From CADCTQ01 sp963844325 (lineage in GTDB: Bacteria; Bacteroidota; Bacteroidia; Cytophagales; 172606-1), in the NCBI GenBank assembly GCA_963844325.1, contig CAWJNV010000002.1:4898001-4962000 (forward strand): 64,000 nt of DNA, in the 5' to 3' direction. Positions 42,462-51,880 of the stretch are shown one piece after another (the stretch's first letter is position 1; each line of letters starts with the position of its first letter). Under the pieces are notes generated by a model that was given only the letters and a program-made list of their open reading frames with translations, was not told the origin of the DNA and did no database searches. The position numbers and the translations under genes are program-made.

Positions 42462-43718
42462 ATGTTGCAACCCTCTTGCGGAATTGATTTTGGAACTTCC
42501 AACTCCAGCATTGCCGTGGCCGACGGCCCATCGGTGCGGCTGGTGCCGGTGGAAGGAGACCAGGTAACCATCCCCAGTGCCGTTTTCTTTCCGCGGGGCA
42601 CGATGACGCCCGCCTACGGCCGGGCCGCCACCGAGCTGTTTTTCGCCAAGCGGGAAGGCCGCTACATGCGCAGCCTCAAACGCCTGCTGGGCACCGCCCT
42701 GGTGAAGCAGGGCACCGTGATCAACGGCAAGGTGATGGCCTTCGACGGGATTATTGCCTCCTTCCTGCAACACCTCAAAGACAAGACCCGCACCGTGACC
42801 GGAAGCGACCTTCAGCACGTGGTGATGGGCCGCCCCGTCCATTTCGTGGACAACGACCCCGCGGCCGACGGGCGGGCCCAGGACGAACTGGAAGCCATTG
42901 CGCGGCGGGTGGGCTTCAAACACGTCGCCTTCCAGTACGAACCCATTGCCGCCGCCTTTGCCCACGAGGCTAACGTGCGGGGCGAAAAGCTGGCCCTGGT
43001 TGTTGACCTCGGCGGGGGTACTTCCGACTTTACGGCCATCCGCCTGTCGGAGCGGTACCTGCACAAAAAAGACCGTTCGTCGGACATCCTGGCCAACACC
43101 GGGATCAGGGTGGGCGGCAACGACTTTGACAAGAACTTGAGCCTGTCCGCCATCATGCCCCACCTGGGTTACCGGAGCACGTACGGCGAAAAGAAGCTCG
43201 AAATCCCCCTCAAGCTCTACCACGACCTGTCGGAGTGGAGCAAGATCAACTTCCTCTACACCGTCAAGGTCCTCTCGCAGATCCGGCAGTTGCGCAACCA
43301 GTCGGCCGACAAAACCAAGCTGGGCCGGCTGCTGCGGGTGCTGGAAACGGAGACCGGCCACACCCTGCTGGCCCGGGTGGAGGACACCAAGATTGCCCTC
43401 ACCGACCGGGCGGTGCACGAGGCCGCCTTCGAATTCATTGAACGCGGACTCTCCATCAACGTGCGCCGGGAGCAGTTCGAGGAAGCCATCCGGGGGGAGG
43501 TGGAACGCATTGCGGGGGCGGCTAGCGCGTGCCTGGGGCTGGCCGGCATCGCGCCGGGCGCCGTGGACCTGGTGATCCTGACGGGCGGCTCCACCGAAGT
43601 GCCCCTGATCCAGGCCGCCTTCAAGGCCCTGCTGCCCAACGCGGCCCTGGCGGGCGAAAACAAGTTGTCGAGCGTGGGGCTGGGCCTGGCCTACGACAGC
43701 CGCAAGAAATTCGGGTGA
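42462..43718 (+). CDS. Hsp70-family protein without substrate domain (YegD-like)
   Basis: The 418-residue protein has the actin/Hsp70 ATPase motifs in order: phosphate 1 IDFGTSNSSIAVA (residues 8-20), YEPIAAAFAHEA (159-170), phosphate 2 VVDLGGGTSDF (180-190) and the adenosine motif LTGGSTEVPLIQ (about 375-386). The usual C-terminal peptide-binding domain of DnaK is absent; the length fits E. coli YegD. A chaperone-like or regulatory ATPase role is likely, but no client is known. Upstream, at 42354-42461, no clear promoter is seen. Confidence 0.88.
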   Translation: MLQPSCGIDFGTSNSSIAVADGPSVRLVPVEGDQVTIPSAVFFPRGTMTPAYGRAATELFFAKREGRYMRSLKRLLGTALVKQGTVINGKVMAFDGIIASFLQHLKDKTRTVTGSDLQHVVMGRPVHFVDNDPAADGRAQDELEAIARRVGFKHVAFQYEPIAAAFAHEANVRGEKLALVVDLGGGTSDFTAIRLSERYLHKKDRSSDILANTGIRVGGNDFDKNLSLSAIMPHLGYRSTYGEKKLEIPLKLYHDLSEWSKINFLYTVKVLSQIRQLRNQSADKTKLGRLLRVLETETGHTLLARVEDTKIALTDRAVHEAAFEFIERGLSINVRREQFEEAIRGEVERIAGAASACLGLAGIAPGAVDLVILTGGSTEVPLIQAAFKALLPNAALAGENKLSSVGLGLAYDSRKKFG

Positions 43719-43785
43719 CGGAAGCCGGAATCCGGGTGGGTACGCCCCCGAAAAGACCGTCAGGAGCGGGTCAGCGGGCCCATTT

Positions 43786-43803
43786 GTTCACAAATTAGTG
43801 AAC
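43786..43803. promoter_or_regulatory. Palindrome GTTCAC-N6-GTGAAC
   Basis: A perfect 6-base inverted repeat with a 6-base A/T spacer lies between the Hsp70-like gene and the glycosyltransferase gene, about 155 bases before the latter's ATG. It looks like an operator half-site pair. The rest of the 240-base gap is plain. Confidence 0.35.
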
Positions 43804-43958
43804 CGGCTTCTTAACGCAAGGCCCGTTGGTTGATTGTATTGTGGCAACTAAAAGTTTAAATTTTTCCGGAAAGGGTAGCAGTCCGCCATTATATTCTTAT
43901 TTTTACCCTTATCCTCCTGCTTGGGGAGGTACGGTACGATTACAAAAAGGTAAATCGC

Positions 43959-44825
43959 ATGGCGGAAAAAATTCCCAACGTTTTTCACTTCATCTTCGGG
44001 CTCAAGCCGGACTTTGGGGGTAAGCCCTTCTCATTGGTCCACTACTTGTCGATCCAGTCGTGCATTGACGTGAACAAACCAGACCGGGTGTATTTCCACT
44101 ACCACTACGAACCGACCGGCTACTGGTGGGAGCGCATCAAGCCCAATCTAACCCTCAACCAGGTTGACATTCCCGAGAGCATCTTCGGCAACAAGCTGCA
44201 CCACTTCGCCCACAAGGCCGACGTGCTGCGCCTGGAAGTACTGCTCGACCACGGCGGCATTTACATGGACCTGGACACGATCAGCGTGCGGCCCCTGGCG
44301 AAACTCTACCGCGACAGCAGTTTCATGATCGGGAGCCAGCTCAACCACGAATCGTTTTCGCTGCGCCTCAAGCGGAGCGTCAAGTCACTGGACCTGGGCC
44401 CGATCATGAGTGCCAATACGGGCCTTTGCAACGCCGTGATCCTGGCCAGTCCCAACAATCCCTTCGTGAAGACCTGGTACGAGTCGTACCGGTACTTCCG
44501 TTCGCAGGGACGCGATGAATACTGGCACGAACACTCCGTGGAAGTGCCCAAGCAACTGGCCTCCACCTACAAGAGCCTGGTGACCATTGCTTCGCCCTAC
44601 CGCTTCCACTACCCGATCTACGACGAAAACGGCCTGAAGAACCTCTTTGAAAACGCCCGGTCTTACCCCGACGCGTACGTGCACCACCTCTGGGAAACCC
44701 TTTCCTGGGACCGGTACCTGCAACACCTGACCCCCGAAGGCATCTGCTCCATCGACACTACCTACAACCTCATTGCCCGCAAACACCTGGTGGCGCATTA
44801 CGAGGGGAAGTTTCTTTCAGCTTGA
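43959..44825 (+). CDS. DXD-motif glycosyltransferase (GT32-like)
   Basis: The 288-residue soluble protein starts EKIPNVFHFIFG, typical of glycosyltransferases with the sugar-binding DXD region. The DXD motif is DLD (residues 104-106) inside LLDHGGIYMDLDTISVRPL. A later SANTGLCNAVILAS and HHLWETLSW fit the capsular/OCH1-like fold. It probably transfers a hexose to a surface polysaccharide or glycan using a nucleotide sugar and a divalent metal. It stands alone, without a polysaccharide cluster. The TGA stop falls at the beginning of the giant nested repeat. Confidence 0.9.
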   Translation: MAEKIPNVFHFIFGLKPDFGGKPFSLVHYLSIQSCIDVNKPDRVYFHYHYEPTGYWWERIKPNLTLNQVDIPESIFGNKLHHFAHKADVLRLEVLLDHGGIYMDLDTISVRPLAKLYRDSSFMIGSQLNHESFSLRLKRSVKSLDLGPIMSANTGLCNAVILASPNNPFVKTWYESYRYFRSQGRDEYWHEHSVEVPKQLASTYKSLVTIASPYRFHYPIYDENGLKNLFENARSYPDAYVHHLWETLSWDRYLQHLTPEGICSIDTTYNLIARKHLVAHYEGKFLSA

Positions 44826-45715
44826 AGGAAAGGAGACGGGAACGAACGGAGACGGGAGGAGGATCGGGAAAGACACTTGGGTGGGGATGTGGAGGACACG
44901 GAGGAAAGGGAAAAATTAAACTGAACCGCAAAGGGCGCAAGGAAGACGCAAAGACCGCAAGGCGAACGCGTTTTTCTTTGCGCCTTTTGCGGTTTTCTCT
45001 GCCATCCTACGGTGTAGCTGGCGCCAGCGTCTGCTGGTGTGTGTCGGGACGGGAAGCCTCGCGTTGCTGGCGCAGGCATCAGCCTCACGCGTTATGGTGC
45101 AGGTGTCATCCTCACGCGTGATTCTCGTCCTCACGCATGCTGGCGCAGGCGTCCGCCTGTGTCTGTCCGGACCGGAAGCGTCCGCTTCCAGCCGACAGGC
45201 TAACTCGTCTTGACTAAGCGCAACAATCCGGAGGAGCGGCACCAATGGAAAGGGTGCTTCCGAAGAGACGGGCCAGTAGTCCAAAAGTATTACCAGTTAG
45301 CCTGCCGGCTGGAAGCGGACGCTTCCGGTCCTGACAGACACAGGCGGACGCCTGCGCCAGCAACGCGAGGATAACGCAAGGAGTCCCGGCCCGACACTCA
45401 CCAGCGGACGCTGGCGCCAGCAACGCGTGTATTTAACTACAAGGAGAACGCGTATTGCTTTGCGCCCTTTGCGCTCCTCCTTACGATCTTTGCGGTTCAG
45501 TTCTTTGCGGTCTTTGCGCTTCGCCTTTGCGTGAAACTTTTTCTCCGTGGTGACCCTCCATCTCCCACAACCTGAGTTGCCAATCCGCTTTAGCCGCCGC
45601 TCCCCGCGTCAGCCTCCTTCCCGATCCTCCTCCGGTCTCCTGTCTCCTTTTCTCCGGTCTTCGTTCGTTCCCGTCTCCTTTCCTCCCTTCCTCCGGTCTC
45701 CTTTGGTTCCAGTTT
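44823..45715. repeat. Giant inverted repeat with five concentric word families
   Basis: Layers from outside in. (1) GAGACGGGAACGAACGGAGA words, 44823-44868 with 45618-45690. (2) GATGTGGAGGACACGGAGG, 44884-44916 with 45536-45570. (3) AACCGCAAAGGGCGCAAGG words, 44921-44970 with 45449-45530. (4) GCTGGCGCCAGCGTCTGC and CGCGTTGCTGGCGCAGG, 45016-45088 with 45367-45436. (5) GGCGCAGGCGTCCGCCTGTG and GGAAGCGTCCGCTTCCAG, 45139-45202 with 45296-45363. The central loop is 45203-45295. It fills almost all of the 1.05-kb gap after the glycosyltransferase gene, whose stop is at its first base. I see no gene in it. Confidence 0.88.
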
Positions 45716-45789
45716 ACAAAAAAGTGTAATTACTCATTTTTCCTTACCCGTGGCTCATTGGTTCGGGGTCGTTACTCATTTAGGCCCGC

Positions 45790-45816
45790 TTGCCAGGCCG
45801 GCACCGGCTATATTGG
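45790..45816 (+). promoter_or_regulatory. Promoter TTG-N16-TATATTGG
   Basis: TTG (45790-45792) and TATATTGG (45809-45816) are a fair match to the TTG / TANNTTTG pattern with the same spacing as the promoter at 37768-37794. It would drive the 38-residue frame and, 237 bases downstream, the giant secreted protein. Confidence 0.4.
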
Positions 45817-45879
45817 GGTAGGATTAGCTTCGGGGAAACCATTCCCTGCGGCCCCGGCCACCATCAACCACCACTTACT

Positions 45880-45996
45880 ATGATAAAAATCACCAAAAGA
45901 ATTCCCGCTACCCGGGATAAAATCAGGCAATTATCGAGTAATTTCGCCGTGAATCTTACGGGCTGCCCCCCCGGCGGCCGGATCACCCAACCTTAA
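45880..45996 (+). CDS. Possible 38-residue basic peptide
   Basis: ATG 45880 opens a frame reading MIKITKRIPATRDKIRQL and ending NLTGCPPGGRITQP. The N-terminal half is basic and helical, while the C-terminal half has a lone Cys, Pro-Pro and Gly-Gly. That layout recalls leader-plus-core peptides, but no modifying enzyme or transporter is nearby. It lies between a plausible promoter and the 1730-residue gene and could equally be an upstream regulatory frame. I recognise no homologue. Confidence 0.35.
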   Translation: MIKITKRIPATRDKIRQLSSNFAVNLTGCPPGGRITQP

Positions 45997-46052
45997 GCCA
46001 TTACTTCCCCCCATTTACCCGCTCCTTTTTGCAATACCTTATACCCATTCCC

Positions 46053-49000
46053 ATGAAACTTTTATTCCTACCAGCCCTTTTGCTGGCTGCGCTGCCCACG
46101 CTGTTCGGGGCCGGCGCGCCGTCTTCGGGCCCGTCGCCGGCCGCCCCGGTGGGAACCGTTGCGGGGTTCGCCGCGGCTGCCCCCTTTACGGCTGCGGCCC
46201 GCCTGGCCGAAGTAGATGAACGCCCCCGCGTGGCCGGCGTAAACCCCGACAGCGCCGCCACCAACGTAGATCCCTGTACTTCCGTGACGGCCTACGTATC
46301 GGTGCCCACCAGCGGCGGGGTTGACAACAACAGCCTCAACAGCACCAACGTCAAGCTCTTCCAGATCAGCGGCGTAGCCTCCCCCGTGGAGATCAAGGCC
46401 CGCGTCAACGGTACGGGCGGCGGCGACGCCATCATCCTGGCCCCCCAAAGCAGCCTCCTGCCCAACACCACCTACCGGTTCATCGTCACGGAAGGCGTAA
46501 AATCCCTGGCCGGCTACCCCTTCTACCGCAAGGAAACCGTCTTTACCACCGGCAACTACCGCACCGGCGCCACCCTGCCCGTCGCCTTCGAGAAAGTACC
46601 CATCGCCTCGACCCGGGGCGAACAGTACACCTCCCTGGCCGTAGGTCCCGACCGCAAGCTCTACGCCCTCCAGCTCAACGGCTCCATCAAACGCTTCCCC
46701 ATCAACGGCGACGGCACGCTGGGCACCGGCCAGACCATCAACACCCTGCGCATCAAGTACGGCGGGCGGCTCGCCGTGGGCCTGGCCCTCGACCCCGCCT
46801 CCACCGGCGCCAACCCCATCGTCTGGATCACCCACACCTCCGACAAGCAACTGGCCGAGGCGCCGTTCTTCGAAGGCAAGCTCTCCAAGCTCACCGGGGC
46901 CAACCTCGAAAACGAGCAACTGGTGCTCGACCGGCTGCCCCGCTCCCGCAAGGACCACCTCGTCAACAGCATCGCCTTCCGGCCCGGTGAGCCCAACACC
47001 CTCTACTTCAGCCAGGCCAGCAACAGCGCCATGGGCGCTTACGACGACACCTGGGGCCGCGAAGAAGGGCTGCTGTCGGCGGCCATCCTCAAGCTGGACC
47101 TCACCAAGCTGCCGGCCACCCTGCCGCTCAAGGTCGAAACCTCGGCCAGCCAGAGCGTCATCAACGCCGCTTCGGCGGGTTCACTCACCACCTCCGACGG
47201 CAAGTACAACCCGTACGCCACGGGTGCCCCGCTCACCATCTACGCCTCGGGCATCCGCAACGCCTACGACCTGGTGTGGCACTCCAACGGCTTCCTCTAC
47301 GCGGCCACCAACGGCTCCAACTACGGCGGCAACACCCCCGCCTCGGTAAACGGGACCCGCCGCCCCGACGGCAACCCGTACAGCGGCCCGGTGGTGCCCG
47401 CCACCACCAACGTAGTCACCCAGTCGGACCTGCTGTTCCGCATCAACCCCAACGTGAAGATCAACGGGAAGGACTACCACGGCTACTTCGGCCACCCCAA
47501 CCCGCGGCGCGGCGAATACGCCCTCAACCGGGGCTACGCCGACAACAAGAAGTACCCCGGCACCACCGTACACGACCCCAACTACCAGGGCGTGGCCTAT
47601 GCCTTCGACGTGAACAAGTCGCCCAACGGCACCCTCGAATACAAGAGCAGCACCTTCAACGGGGCCCTCAGGGGCAAGCTGCTCGTGTGCCGCTACAGCA
47701 ACAACGACGACATCATCGTGCTCACGCCCGGCGCCGACGGCAACGTGGACCCCAACAAGGTGTACGCCGACTGCGCCAACGGCATTCCCGGCCTGAGCGG
47801 CTTTACCGACCCCCTCGACGTGGTGGAAGACCCCGTGACGGGCAACCTCTACGTGATCGAGTTCAGCAAGACGTCCCTCGAAAAAGCCCAGTTGACCCTC
47901 TGCCGCGTGCCCCCGGGCAAGCTGCTGGTGGACAACCAGGACAAGTTCCCCGCCGCCAACCAACTCACCTTCTCGAAGGTGCAGAACCGGAGTTCGGTGT
48001 CGGGCACGCCCCTCAACGAAAACCACGACGCCGTCACGCTGCGCCTCCACAACAAGGGCATCGGCATGCTGCGCCTCCAGGGCCTGGGCATTTCCAACGG
48101 CGCCTTTTTCAAGATCGACCAGCTCAACGGCGAGGCCTACACCACCGGCAAACTGCCCCTGACCATCGGCTCGGGCGCCTACGCCGACGTGCGGGTACGG
48201 TTCGTGGCGGTGGACCCGCCCGTCAACAACGGACGGGTGAAAGTGCTGACCGAAACGCTGACCATCACCACCAACGACCCCACGCAGACCACGGCCAAGG
48301 TGACCCTGCGGGGCCTGTGGCAGAAGTCGGTGCACGGCAACAACGAACCCTACGTAGCCGAGATGCTGGGCGCCTTTGGCCTGGGCACGCAGACGGGCTA
48401 CGCGCAGACCAACACCAAACACGACGCCCCGGTGGCCGGGTCGGACGAAGTATTCTCGTCGTACTTCGTGCGGGCCGACGGCAGCAAACCCGTGACGGTA
48501 CGCCAGCTGGCCGCCTACCACAACTGCTGCCAGACCACGGACCTGATCCGCTGGGAAGCCAAGGCGGGCTTTACCGGGAGCGGCGACCTGGTGCGCCACG
48601 CCGCCGTGGACGGCCAAACCTTGTTGCCCCGCAAGAACGACGCGACCAAAACCGCCGGCAGCAGCAGTTTCAACCCCACCGTGCCCTTCGCCCTGCGCAT
48701 CGGGGGCGAATACACCGATCCGCAGCGCAACGTGTACACCGGCACGGTAACCGTGAACGGCGTGACCTACCGGATGCGGGGCGTACGGGTGTGGAAGGCC
48801 CGCGACGCGGCCGGCAACCTCATCCCCAACGCCTACCTGTTCTCGCACGACTACCTGGGGAGCACGGCCAACTTCGACTACAACGAAAACCTGTACTACG
48901 TGTCGAACCTGAAGCCGGAAACCGGCACGGACCACGCTTCGGAGCTTTCGGTGACGCAGTCCATGCAGAACTTCGGCACGCAGCTCATCAACACCACCAC

Positions 49001-51245
49001 GCCCTTTGCCCTGGACCTGAAAAGCCTGGGACAAGTGGGGGCCGACCCTACCCTGGTGATCTCGTCGGTGAAGCTGGTGGGCCAGCACGCCACCGAGTTT
49101 ACGGCGGCCATGCCGCTGGACGCCACGCTGTCGCCCGGGGAAGCCACCACGCTGGCCCTGGAATTCAAGCCCAAGACGGTGGGCCTCAAGAACGCGGCGC
49201 TGCTCATCTACTACAACAACGCCCCGGCTCCCTACCGGGTGCCCCTGTACGGCATGGCCAGCGACGGCTGTAACAGCATTGTATCCGTACTGCGCCTAAA
49301 GGGGGCGGCCGAAACCGACGTGACCATCGGGAGCAAACTCTGGAAGGCCGACAAGCCCTACCGGGTGGGCAACCTGATCCGCGACAACGTAAGCGACGTC
49401 TCCTCCCCCATCGGCGGCACCACCGACGACGCCCTGTACCGGAGCTACGTGGCTACGGGGGGTGACCTGGAGGTGGCCGGCTACGCCATTCCGAACCTGA
49501 CGCCCGGCCGGTACCTGGTGCGCATGCACTTTGCCGAAAACTACTTCGGCACGCCGCGGAACGGTTACGCGGGCGGCCCCGGCTCCCGGTTGTTCAGCAT
49601 TGCCATGGAAGGCACCACGCGCCTGGCCAACCTCGACATTGCGGCGGAAGCGGGTTCGCGTTTCGCCCTGGTGAAGGACTTTACGATTGACCTGGAAGAC
49701 AACGTGCTCAGCGTGCAGTTTTCGCCCACGGCCAACCGGCTGGCCCTCTCCGGCTTCGAGTTGTTCCGGGTGTCGCCCACGAGCAACATTGCCTTTACCA
49801 TCAGCAAGACCGACATCAGTTGCCAGCCCGGCGCGGCCAACGGCACGGCGACCGTAACGGGCCTCACCGGCGGCACGGCGCCCTACACCTACCACTGGAA
49901 CACGTTCCCGGTCCAGACCACGGCCACGGCTTCGGGCCTCGCCCCGGGTACCTACACGGTGACGGTGACCGACGCCAAGGGCTGTTTGCGGTCCATGCCC
50001 GTGACGGTGACCAAGGCGCCCCAGTGCAAGGGCTACCGGGTAAATGCGGGCGGCGGCGGCTTTACCACCATCGATAACCGGGTGTTCAGCCCGGATGCCT
50101 TCTTCTCGGGCGGCTCGACGGCTACGGCCGTGACGGGCGAAGTGAAGGGTACGGCCGACGACTACCTCTACCACACCGGCCGGTTCAGTTCAACGTCGTT
50201 CAGCTACAACTTCCCGGTGGGCAACGGCTCGTACGACGTAGTGCTGCACTTCAACGAAACGTACTTCGGCAACATCGCCCCCGGGGGCGTCGGTTCGCGG
50301 AAGTTCCACGTGAACATGGAGGGCCAGCGGAAGCTGACGGATTACGACATCTTCGCCCACGCCGGCGGGGCCATGCGCATTGCGGCGCACACCTTCAAGG
50401 TGGCCGTCAACGACGGCACGCTCAACATCAGCTTCCTGAAGGGCTCGGCCGACAACCCGCGGGTGGCGGCGATTGAAGTGCTGCCGAGCGGCAGCGTGTA
50501 CCGGATCAACGCCGGCGGCAACGAATACACCACCGCCGACGGCAAGACCTTCTCGCCGGACGTGTACTTCGCCCACGGCGCGGTGGCGACGCCCGCTTCG
50601 GCCGACGTAGCCAACACCGTGGATGACTACCTCTACCAGACGGGACGGCACGGCGGCGCGTTCAGCTACGGCATTCCGATCGGCAACGGCATCTTCGACG
50701 TGGTGCTGCACTTCAACGAAACGTACTGGGGCAACATCGTGCCGGGCGGCGTCGGCTCGCGGAAGTTCAACGTGTACCTCGAACTCGAAAAACGGCTCTC
50801 CGAGTACGACATCTTCGAGAAGGCCGGGGGCGCCATGCGGCCGGTGAAGGAAACGGTGCGGGTGTCGGTAACCGACGGCGTGCTCAACTTCTTCTTCCAG
50901 GCGGGTTCGGCCGACATTCCGCGCATCTCAGCCATTGAGATCATTCCCCTCTCGGTGTACACGGTGGACCGCGTGGCGGCCGACGGCAACCCCGACGCGG
51001 CGGGCGGCATCCGGCTCCACCCCAACCCGGTGCGCGACAAGCTGCGCGTGACGCTTCCGCAGGCGGCTGCGGGGCTCCGCACGGCGATCATGGACGCCAC
51101 GGGCAAAGTGTACGCCACCGACGCCCACCAGCGGGTAAGTGACACGGAACTGGAGGTGGACGCGGCGGCCCTGCGCCAGGGCCTGTACCTGCTGCGCCTG
51201 CAAACCGACGAAGGCACGCACGTACTCAAGTTCGTCAAGCAATAA
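46053..51245 (+). CDS. Giant secreted protein: Ig-like, sugar-dehydrogenase propeller, three malectin domains, SprB repeat, type IX sorting
   Basis: The 1730-residue protein has a signal peptide (about 1-20) and an Ig-like Big_5 domain (about 55-170, VAGVNPDSAATNVDPCTSV). A glucose/sorbosone-dehydrogenase-like beta-propeller covers about 180-620 (TSLAVGPDRKLYALQLNGSI). A beta-rich region with two abnormal-spindle-like segments follows (about 620-1070). The first malectin-like domain is at about 1080-1240 and one SprB/PKD-like repeat at about 1259-1311 (GTYTVTVTDAKGC). Two more malectin-like domains lie at about 1326-1478 and 1483-1632; each contains DVVLHFNETY. A type IX sorting domain ends the protein (IRLHPNPVRDKLRVTL). 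It is probably a cell-surface glycan-binding oxidase or adhesin. ATG 46053 begins the signal. Confidence 0.9.
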   Translation: MKLLFLPALLLAALPTLFGAGAPSSGPSPAAPVGTVAGFAAAAPFTAAARLAEVDERPRVAGVNPDSAATNVDPCTSVTAYVSVPTSGGVDNNSLNSTNVKLFQISGVASPVEIKARVNGTGGGDAIILAPQSSLLPNTTYRFIVTEGVKSLAGYPFYRKETVFTTGNYRTGATLPVAFEKVPIASTRGEQYTSLAVGPDRKLYALQLNGSIKRFPINGDGTLGTGQTINTLRIKYGGRLAVGLALDPASTGANPIVWITHTSDKQLAEAPFFEGKLSKLTGANLENEQLVLDRLPRSRKDHLVNSIAFRPGEPNTLYFSQASNSAMGAYDDTWGREEGLLSAAILKLDLTKLPATLPLKVETSASQSVINAASAGSLTTSDGKYNPYATGAPLTIYASGIRNAYDLVWHSNGFLYAATNGSNYGGNTPASVNGTRRPDGNPYSGPVVPATTNVVTQSDLLFRINPNVKINGKDYHGYFGHPNPRRGEYALNRGYADNKKYPGTTVHDPNYQGVAYAFDVNKSPNGTLEYKSSTFNGALRGKLLVCRYSNNDDIIVLTPGADGNVDPNKVYADCANGIPGLSGFTDPLDVVEDPVTGNLYVIEFSKTSLEKAQLTLCRVPPGKLLVDNQDKFPAANQLTFSKVQNRSSVSGTPLNENHDAVTLRLHNKGIGMLRLQGLGISNGAFFKIDQLNGEAYTTGKLPLTIGSGAYADVRVRFVAVDPPVNNGRVKVLTETLTITTNDPTQTTAKVTLRGLWQKSVHGNNEPYVAEMLGAFGLGTQTGYAQTNTKHDAPVAGSDEVFSSYFVRADGSKPVTVRQLAAYHNCCQTTDLIRWEAKAGFTGSGDLVRHAAVDGQTLLPRKNDATKTAGSSSFNPTVPFALRIGGEYTDPQRNVYTGTVTVNGVTYRMRGVRVWKARDAAGNLIPNAYLFSHDYLGSTANFDYNENLYYVSNLKPETGTDHASELSVTQSMQNFGTQLINTTTPFALDLKSLGQVGADPTLVISSVKLVGQHATEFTAAMPLDATLSPGEATTLALEFKPKTVGLKNAALLIYYNNAPAPYRVPLYGMASDGCNSIVSVLRLKGAAETDVTIGSKLWKADKPYRVGNLIRDNVSDVSSPIGGTTDDALYRSYVATGGDLEVAGYAIPNLTPGRYLVRMHFAENYFGTPRNGYAGGPGSRLFSIAMEGTTRLANLDIAAEAGSRFALVKDFTIDLEDNVLSVQFSPTANRLALSGFELFRVSPTSNIAFTISKTDISCQPGAANGTATVTGLTGGTAPYTYHWNTFPVQTTATASGLAPGTYTVTVTDAKGCLRSMPVTVTKAPQCKGYRVNAGGGGFTTIDNRVFSPDAFFSGGSTATAVTGEVKGTADDYLYHTGRFSSTSFSYNFPVGNGSYDVVLHFNETYFGNIAPGGVGSRKFHVNMEGQRKLTDYDIFAHAGGAMRIAAHTFKVAVNDGTLNISFLKGSADNPRVAAIEVLPSGSVYRINAGGNEYTTADGKTFSPDVYFAHGAVATPASADVANTVDDYLYQTGRHGGAFSYGIPIGNGIFDVVLHFNETYWGNIVPGGVGSRKFNVYLELEKRLSEYDIFEKAGGAMRPVKETVRVSVTDGVLNFFFQAGSADIPRISAIEIIPLSVYTVDRVAADGNPDAAGGIRLHPNPVRDKLRVTLPQAAAGLRTAIMDATGKVYATDAHQRVSDTELEVDAAALRQGLYLLRLQTDEGTHVLKFVKQ

Positions 51246-51270
51246 GGAGACGGCTCAGGCCGTACGTAGT

Positions 51271-51326
51271 CAACCCGCCCCGGAGGGCCTTGCACGCGCA
51301 GGGCTTTCCGGGGCGGGTTGGTTTTT
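51271..51326 (+). terminator. Strong intrinsic terminator of the giant gene
   Basis: CAACCCGCCCCGGAGGGCCT pairs with the complementary half ending GGGGCGGGTTGG around GCACGCG, followed by TTTTT (51322-51326). It lies 25 bases after the stop. The convergent membrane-protein gene ends inside the T tract. Confidence 0.85.
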
Positions 51327-51780
51327 ACGCCCTTGTGCCCTGAAGCTTTACTTTCACGCCTTCCCGCGCCGTTGTCGCCGGGACGTTGCCCCTGCGCTTC
51401 GCCACGTTGCGCTTCATCAGGTACGCTACGCCCAACCCCCAGCCGGCGCCCCACAGAATCCAGGCGGCCCCCAGCATGACGACCGGCGCGGAAGTCCCGT
51501 AGAGTGATCCGAAGAAGGTGATGGCCACGCCGTCGAGCACGGCAGCAGTCCAGGTCATGACGACTACCGCGTCGAGCACCTCGGCGGGCGCCAACCGGCC
51601 GAGCCACCGGGCGTTCCGGATCAGGAGCCACGTGCCGGGCACCGACGCGGCGTACAGCACCAGCAGCGCCGGGGTGTTGCCGGTGAAGAAGAACGCGCCG
51701 AAGGCACGCACGAACAGGGCGGCCAGCAACCAGTACCCGGCGCCCATTGCCACCGAAAAGGTGAATTTGTTGGTGTTCAT
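51325..51780 (-). CDS. Small four-helix membrane protein (DUF5367-like)
   Basis: The 151-residue protein has four hydrophobic helices (opening FTFSVAMGAGYWLLAALFV, last near LGAAWILWGAGWGLGVAYLM) and a basic C-terminal tail. It resembles DUF5367-type proteins found next to AraC or TetR regulators in Bacteroidota; this family call is tentative. ATG 51780 is chosen because it places the first helix near the N-terminus. The gene is 100 bases downstream of the AraC gene on the same strand and may be its target. Confidence 0.7.
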   Translation of the reverse strand: MNTNKFTFSVAMGAGYWLLAALFVRAFGAFFFTGNTPALLVLYAASVPGTWLLIRNARWLGRLAPAEVLDAVVVMTWTAAVLDGVAITFFGSLYGTSAPVVMLGAAWILWGAGWGLGVAYLMKRNVAKRRGNVPATTAREGVKVKLQGTRA

Positions 51781-51880
51781 GGCAGGAGGTTGTTTGAAAT
51801 AAGTACGGGGGCAAAGTAACGCCATCCGGGCGGTTGGCGGTGAGGGGCAAACGTGGGGAAAACGGGTAAAAACGTGGGAA

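Noticed and set aside
45547..45729. 60-codon Ser/Pro/Arg-rich frame
   Set aside because: It lies wholly in the outer arm of the giant inverted repeat.
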